In this document: piece by piece, positions 59,827 to 64,000 of the stretch
How positions within the stretch are numbered: position 1 is the first letter of the stretch
How the letters are laid out: each line of letters opens with the position of its first letter
The notes under the pieces: model-generated
Seen by the model: only the letters and a program-made list of their open reading frames with translations
Databases searched by the model: none
What the model was told of the DNA's origin: nothing
Program-made: the position numbers and the translations under genes
Assembly (NCBI RefSeq): GCF_004000215.1
Contig: NZ_RBVY01000001.1
Location: 62,001-126,000 of the forward strand
Length of the DNA: 64,000 bases
Direction: 5' to 3'
Source of the DNA: Nitratireductor alexandrii
Lineage (GTDB): Bacteria > Pseudomonadota > Alphaproteobacteria > Rhizobiales > Rhizobiaceae

Positions 59827-61491
59827 ATGGCGAACGCTTCCAACGACCCGATCACGCTCGAGATCATCCAGAACTCCCTGCAGGCGACGGCCGACGAGAT
59901 GTTCGCGGTGATGAAAAAGACGGCGATGAGCTCGATCATCTACGAGGTGCTCGACATGGGCACCGGCATCACCGACGCCAAGGGCGCGCTCGCCTCCTCC
60001 GGCGCCGGCATCCCCGCCTTCATCGGCGTGCTCGACAAGGCGGTGAAGGTGATCGTGGAGAAATTCTCCAAGCCGGGCGATATCGAGCCCGGCGACGTCT
60101 TCGCCACCAACGACCCCTATTATGGCGGCGTCACCCATTTGAACGACATCATCGTCGCCATGCCGGTCTTCGCCGGCGGCCGCATCATCGCCTGGACGGC
60201 CAACATCGCCCATAATTCCGATGTCGGCGGCATGGCGCCGGGCTCGCTGAGCGGCGAGGCGACCGAAATCTTCCAGGAAGGGCTGCGCCTGCCGGCCATC
60301 AAGCTGATCGCCAAGGGCGAGACGATCCGCTCGGTGATGGAGATCATCAAGGTGAATTCGCGCATGCCCGACGTGCTGGAAGGCGACGTGTGGGCGGCGA
60401 TCGCCTCGGTGCGCATCGGCGCCAAGCGCCTGCAGGAGATCGCCGAGAAATACGGCGTAGGCACGTTCGAGAACGCCATGGCCTCGTTCATGGATTTCGG
60501 CGAGCAGGTCTCGCTGAAGGAGCTCGCCAACCTGCCCAAGGGCACGTTCGAACTGTCGGAGGAGCAGGACGACGGGCGCATCTTCAACGTCAAGATCACC
60601 ATCGACGACGACACGTTCACCGTCGACCTGCTCGACAATCCCGACCAGTCGGACAATCCGGTCAACACCAGCCGCGACGGCGTCATGGTCGCCGCGCAGA
60701 TGATCTTCAAGTCGCTGACCGACCCCTATTCGCCGGCGAACGAGGGTTCGTTCCGGCCGATCCGGCTCCTGACCCGCGAGGGCTCGGTGTTCCACGCCAA
60801 GGAGCCGGCGCCGATCGGGTTCTATTACGAGATCGAGCTGCGCGTGTACGACATCATGTGGCGCTGTCTGGCGCCGCACATGCCCGAACGCCTCGCCTCG
60901 GGCCATTTCGCCTCGGTGTGCGGCACCTTCATCGGCGGCATCCACCCCGATACCGGCCGGCAATACACCATCATCGAGCCGCAGCTTGGCGGCTGGGGCG
61001 CGAGCCGCGGGCGCGACGGCAATTCGGCGATCTTCTGCGGTTTTCACGGCGAGACCTACAATTGCCCGGCCGAGATCAACGAGGCGCGCAACGGGCTTCT
61101 GGTCGACCGCATGGAGCTCAATCTGGAGCCGGGCGGCGAAGGCAAGTTCACCGGCGGGCGCGGCATCGTGATGGACTACCGGCTGCGCGCCGACAACGGC
61201 TTTCTGACCGCCGGCTACACGCGCTCGAAGTTTCCGCCCTGGTCGCTCGACGGCGGCAAGGAGGGTTCTCCCAACTATGTCGAGGTGATCCGCAAGGACG
61301 GCGAGCGCGAAAAGTTCTCCTTCGTGTCCGGCCTGACCACCCACACCGACGACGTCATCCGCGTGGTGACGGGCAATGGCGGCGGGATCGGCGATCCGAA
61401 GGAGCGCGACCGCGAGGCGGTGGCGCGCGACATCAAGAACGGCCTGATCACGCCGGAACGGGCGAAGGAAATTTACGGTTACGCCGGCTGA
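59827..61491 (+). CDS. hyuB: Hydantoinase/oxoprolinase subunit B (HyuB-like)
   Basis: A 554-residue protein of the normal HyuB length. It begins ASNDPITLEIIQNSLQATAD, continues VMKKTAMSSIIYEVLDMGTG, NDPYYGGVTHLNDIIVAMPV and IAHNSDVGGMAPGSLSGEAT (metal/substrate region), and later GGWGASRGRDGNSAIFCGFH. The pattern PFYYGGVTHLND with H and D residues is typical of the catalytic subunit. It partners HyuA to hydrolyse or carboxylate a ring amide or ketone using ATP. The ATG at 59827 follows GAGGAGAGGCGAG. Confidence 0.92.
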   Translation: MANASNDPITLEIIQNSLQATADEMFAVMKKTAMSSIIYEVLDMGTGITDAKGALASSGAGIPAFIGVLDKAVKVIVEKFSKPGDIEPGDVFATNDPYYGGVTHLNDIIVAMPVFAGGRIIAWTANIAHNSDVGGMAPGSLSGEATEIFQEGLRLPAIKLIAKGETIRSVMEIIKVNSRMPDVLEGDVWAAIASVRIGAKRLQEIAEKYGVGTFENAMASFMDFGEQVSLKELANLPKGTFELSEEQDDGRIFNVKITIDDDTFTVDLLDNPDQSDNPVNTSRDGVMVAAQMIFKSLTDPYSPANEGSFRPIRLLTREGSVFHAKEPAPIGFYYEIELRVYDIMWRCLAPHMPERLASGHFASVCGTFIGGIHPDTGRQYTIIEPQLGGWGASRGRDGNSAIFCGFHGETYNCPAEINEARNGLLVDRMELNLEPGGEGKFTGGRGIVMDYRLRADNGFLTAGYTRSKFPPWSLDGGKEGSPNYVEVIRKDGEREKFSFVSGLTTHTDDVIRVVTGNGGGIGDPKERDREAVARDIKNGLITPERAKEIYGYAG

Positions 61492-61518
61492 GCGCCGGTC
61501 CTTGGGAAGGAGGATGAA

Positions 61519-62355
61519 ATGACCCAATCACCGCTGAAGATCATGTATCTCAATCCGCTGGCGAGCAGCGCGGCCTATGACGACATTTTCGCCGACATGG
61601 CCCGCGACCACAAATTGCCGGGCACCGAGGTGCACGTGACCTCGCTGCCGGAGGCCGAGGGCGGCTTCACCCATATCGAGTACCGCTCCTACGAGGCGAT
61701 GGTCACCCGCGGCATCATCCGCGCGGCGCGCCAGGCCGCCAGGGAAGGGTTCGACGCGTTCGCGATCGGCTGCTTCTACGATACCGCGTTGCACGACGCG
61801 CGCGAGATCTCCGGCGACATGATCGTCACCGCGCCGTGCCAGTCGTCATGCGAAATCGCCTCGACCATTTCCAACCGGTTCGGCGTCATCGTCGGACGCC
61901 GCAAATGGGTCCACCAGATGCAGTCGACCGTGCACGATCTCGGCCACGCGCACCGGCTGTCCGGCTTCTACCATGTCGAGCTCGGCGTCACCGAGTTCCA
62001 GGCCGACCACGCCGAGACCGGCCGCCGGCTGATCGAGGCCGGCCGCAAGGCGGTGGAGGAGGATTTCGCCGAAGCGCTGATCCTCGGCTGCACGATGGAG
62101 GTCGGCTTTTATCGCGAAGTCGAAAGAAAGCTCGGCGTGCCGGTGATCGATCCGTCGATCGCCGCGCTCAAGCGGGCCGAATACGCCGCCGTCCTCAAGC
62201 GCCAATGCGGCTGGATCCCGTCGCGCAAATGGTCGTGCGAGGCGCCGCCCGAGGAGGAGATCGCCCGTTTCGGCGGCTTCGACGACGGCGAGATCTTCGG
62301 CAACCGCGTCGTGGTGCCGGCCGAGGAGGCAGGCCCGGCCCGCCGCGCCGCCTGA
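61519..62355 (+). CDS. Aspartate/glutamate/hydantoin racemase-like protein
   Basis: A 278-residue protein with the two-cysteine racemase layout. C85 lies in DAFAIGCFYDTA, C191 in EALILGCTMEVGF, each at the centre of a G-C motif as in Asp/Glu and hydantoin racemases. IMYLNPLASSAAYDD is the N-terminal strand-loop of the family. The adjoining HyuAB enzymes make hydantoin or amide racemisation its likely job, so both stereoisomers could be degraded. GGGAAGGAGG precedes the ATG. A C-terminal tail of about 30 residues is longer than usual. Confidence 0.88.
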   Translation: MTQSPLKIMYLNPLASSAAYDDIFADMARDHKLPGTEVHVTSLPEAEGGFTHIEYRSYEAMVTRGIIRAARQAAREGFDAFAIGCFYDTALHDAREISGDMIVTAPCQSSCEIASTISNRFGVIVGRRKWVHQMQSTVHDLGHAHRLSGFYHVELGVTEFQADHAETGRRLIEAGRKAVEEDFAEALILGCTMEVGFYREVERKLGVPVIDPSIAALKRAEYAAVLKRQCGWIPSRKWSCEAPPEEEIARFGGFDDGEIFGNRVVVPAEEAGPARRAA

Positions 62356-62364
62356 CATTGAACC

Positions 62365-62395
62365 GGCCGGCCCGCGCTGCAGACGCGGGCCGGCC
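62365..62395 (+). other. Strong GC hairpin between racemase and M24 peptidase genes
   Basis: GGCCGGCCCGCG and CGCGGGCCGGCC form a perfect 12-bp stem around CTGCAGA, ten bases after the racemase stop. No U-tract follows. It may mark a processing site or a partial terminator before the peptidase gene. Confidence 0.65.
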
Positions 62396-62447
62396 CATCC
62401 TGGCGGCGATCGGCCGCCGAGACAGCATTTTTTCGTTCGAGGACCCC

Positions 62448-63560
62448 ATGACCGAGCCTTCTTCCAACCAGACCGCCGACCGTCTCGCCCGCCTGCGCGA
62501 GGCGATGAAAGCCGAAGCGGCCGACCTCGTCGCCATCGCGCCCGGCTCGCACATGGACTGGCTGGTCGGCTTCCATCCGCACCCGGACGAGCGCCCCTGC
62601 CTGCTTTTGGTGGGCGCTGAAAAGGAGGCGTTCCTGATGCCGGCGCTCAATGCCGAAGGCACCCGCGAGCACACCGACATCGCCTTTCACACCTGGTCGG
62701 ACGACCAGGGCCCGAAGGCCGCGCTTGGCGAAGCTCTTGCCGCGATCAGCGCCGAGGGAGCGAAAACCGTCGTGCTCGACGAAACCATGCGGGCCGATTT
62801 CGCGCTGCTCGTGCTCGACGCCCTGCCGGGCGCGACCCACGCCTTTACCGACCGCACGCTCGGCCGGCTGCGCATGGTCAAGGACGAAGGCGAAATCGCC
62901 AAGCTGAAGATGAACGCCGAAATCGCCGACCGCGCCATGCAAAAGGCGTTCGCCGCGATCCGGCCGGGCATGGCCGAAAAGGATCTCGCACAAGTGGTCA
63001 AGGACCATTTCGCCTCCGAGGGCGCCGTACCGTCGTTCTGGATCGTCGGCGGCGGACAGAACGGCGCCTTTCCCCATCACCAGTCGGGCGACAGACCGCT
63101 TGCCGAGGGCGATGCGATCGTCATCGACATCGGCGCGCGCAAGGCGGGCTTTCCGAGCGACATCACCCGCATGGCCGCAGTCGGCCGTCCGCCCGAAGGC
63201 TACGGCCAGATCCACACCATCGTGGAAAAGGCGGTCCAGGCGGCGATGAAGGCCGCGCGTCCGGGCGTGAAGGCGAGCGCGGTCGACGCGGCCGCTCGCA
63301 CGGTGATCGCCGATGCCGGCTACGGCGAGTATTTCGTGCATCGCACCGGCCACGGCATGGGCATTGACGGGCACGAGCCGCCCTACATCACCGCCACCGC
63401 CGACACCGTGCTGGAGGAGGGCATGGTGTTTTCCATCGAGCCCGGCATCTACCTGCCCGGCCGCTTCGGCATCCGCCTGGAGGAAATCGTCGTGCTGCGC
63501 GCCGACGGTCCGGAAATCCTCTCCGGCCTGCCGCGCGACCTGCATGTCGCGAAGGCTTGA
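62448..63560 (+). CDS. M24-family metallopeptidase (Xaa-Pro aminopeptidase-like)
   Basis: A 370-residue protein. The N-terminal creatinase-type domain covers about 1-140 (MDWLVGFHPHPDERPCLLLV). The pita-bread catalytic domain then shows the five metal ligands: DIGARKAGFPSDITR (two Asp), HRTGHGMGIDGHE (His), VFSIEPGIYLP (Glu) and IRLEEIVVLRADG (Glu). It may act as an aminopeptidase or amidohydrolase on the product of the hyu pathway. A GC hairpin lies 53-83 bases before the start, suggesting separate regulation within the operon. Confidence 0.9.
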   Translation: MTEPSSNQTADRLARLREAMKAEAADLVAIAPGSHMDWLVGFHPHPDERPCLLLVGAEKEAFLMPALNAEGTREHTDIAFHTWSDDQGPKAALGEALAAISAEGAKTVVLDETMRADFALLVLDALPGATHAFTDRTLGRLRMVKDEGEIAKLKMNAEIADRAMQKAFAAIRPGMAEKDLAQVVKDHFASEGAVPSFWIVGGGQNGAFPHHQSGDRPLAEGDAIVIDIGARKAGFPSDITRMAAVGRPPEGYGQIHTIVEKAVQAAMKAARPGVKASAVDAAARTVIADAGYGEYFVHRTGHGMGIDGHEPPYITATADTVLEEGMVFSIEPGIYLPGRFGIRLEEIVVLRADGPEILSGLPRDLHVAKA

Positions 63561-63667
63561 GGAGAACGCGCAAAGCCGCCGGTTTTGCGCTCGATCCCGA
63601 CAAACGACACAGCGCCGTCACCGAAAAATCAAAGGGCCGCGAGGGTGCGGCAGCGGGAGGAAACGAC

Positions 63668-64000
63668 ATGCCGAGAGAATGGGTGATCGACGCCTATGAC
63701 GGGTACGAGGGCCTGCGCCTGGCGGCGTGCGAAAAGGGCGAGCCCGGACCGACCGAGATCAGGATGCACATCGAGGCCTTTGCCCTCAACTGGGGCGACA
63801 TGGACCTGATGAAGGACAATTATTCCTTCAGCTTCGAAAGCTTTCCCGCGCGGATCGGCATGGAAGCCGCCGGGATCGTCGAAGCGGTGGGACAGGACGT
63901 GACCGGAATTGCCGTCGGCGCGCGCTACTGCACGCTGCCCTATTTCTACTACAATCGCGGCGCCAGCGCCGACACGCTGGTCATCGACCAGAAATATGTG
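63668..64000 (+). CDS. Zinc-type or quinone-type medium-chain oxidoreductase, cut by the window edge
   Basis: The first 111 codons of an MDR-superfamily protein starting at 63668, after a GGGAGGAAACGAC ribosome site. The GroES-like N-terminal domain is visible: EIRMHIEAFALNWGDMDLMK, then YSFSFESFPARIGMEAAGIV and EAVGQDVTGIAVGARYCTLP. The NW-D and GMEAAG-V motifs fit quinone oxidoreductase (QOR)-like members, and the usual catalytic-zinc cysteine after N-W is not seen, which favours a zinc-free enzyme. It follows the M24 gene by 107 bases. Confidence 0.85.
   Translation, partial: MPREWVIDAYDGYEGLRLAACEKGEPGPTEIRMHIEAFALNWGDMDLMKDNYSFSFESFPARIGMEAAGIVEAVGQDVTGIAVGARYCTLPYFYYNRGASADTLVIDQKYV

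Overview
The window is GC-rich bacterial chromosome with densely packed genes. Gene content points to an alphaproteobacterium, most likely Hyphomicrobiales (Rhizobiales): a four-gene branched-chain 2-oxoacid dehydrogenase operon of rhizobial type, several dicarboxylate/peptide-type importers, a DUF3772 MscS channel, hyu-type catabolic genes and rhizobial IS3/IS5-type insertion sequences. The assignment rests on protein character only.

Layout. 1-4527: an FAD oxidoreductase (cut by the left edge) diverges from a TRAP transporter (dctP-dctQ-dctM). 4528-7201: a nest of decayed insertion sequences. Remnants of two IS3-family elements in opposite orientation surround an apparently intact IS5-family copy, and the IS debris abuts the last ~120 codons of a destroyed DadA-like oxidoreductase. 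7215-10804: a large MscS channel diverges from a LysR regulator. 10946-19376: an envelope block with an L,D-transpeptidase, small secreted proteins, a CPBP protease-family membrane protein, an LprI/MliC-type lysozyme-inhibitor-like protein, an M13 metallopeptidase, two paralogous PliG-like proteins (one with an SH3 domain) and lipoproteins. 19627-23811: a leftward five-gene operon of unknown purpose (very basic 95-aa protein, 131-aa acidic protein, NTP_transf_5-type nucleotidyltransferase, COG2509-type FAD enzyme, thymidylate-kinase-like protein) behind a good sigma70-like promoter. 24083-27543: gentisate-pathway operon (3-hydroxybenzoate 6-hydroxylase, gentisate dioxygenase, fumarylpyruvate hydrolase, MarR regulator) with a perfect palindrome at its promoter.

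27750-33702: a biosynthetic-looking rightward operon (acyltransferase-like protein, asparagine-synthetase-like amidotransferase, acyl carrier protein, AMP-forming ligase, NAD-synthetase-like enzyme), followed by an enoyl-CoA hydratase and an AtuA-like protein (33802-36439). 36440-37760: a small accessory patch with a strong terminator, a small coiled-coil/winged-helix-like protein and an unusual tRNA gene: a class II (leucine-like) scaffold carrying the glycine anticodon UCC. 37807-43563: a complete leftward peptide/nickel-type ABC importer. 43821-48828: the bkd operon (E1alpha, E1beta, E2, E3). 49170-51078: a calcineurin-like phosphoesterase and a sugar-phosphate isomerase-like protein. 51353-63560: a rightward catabolic operon with XRE-cupin regulator, full ABC importer, GAF protein, HyuA/HyuB, Asp/Glu/hydantoin racemase-like protein and an M24 peptidase; a zinc-type or quinone-type oxidoreductase gene runs off the right edge.

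A recurring feature is a strong GC hairpin between the solute-binding-protein gene and the first permease gene in all three transporter operons. The most interesting unknowns are the AsnB/ACP/ligase/NadE-like operon, the five-gene operon at 19.6-23.8 kb, the class II UCC tRNA and the cluster of lysozyme-inhibitor-like proteins.
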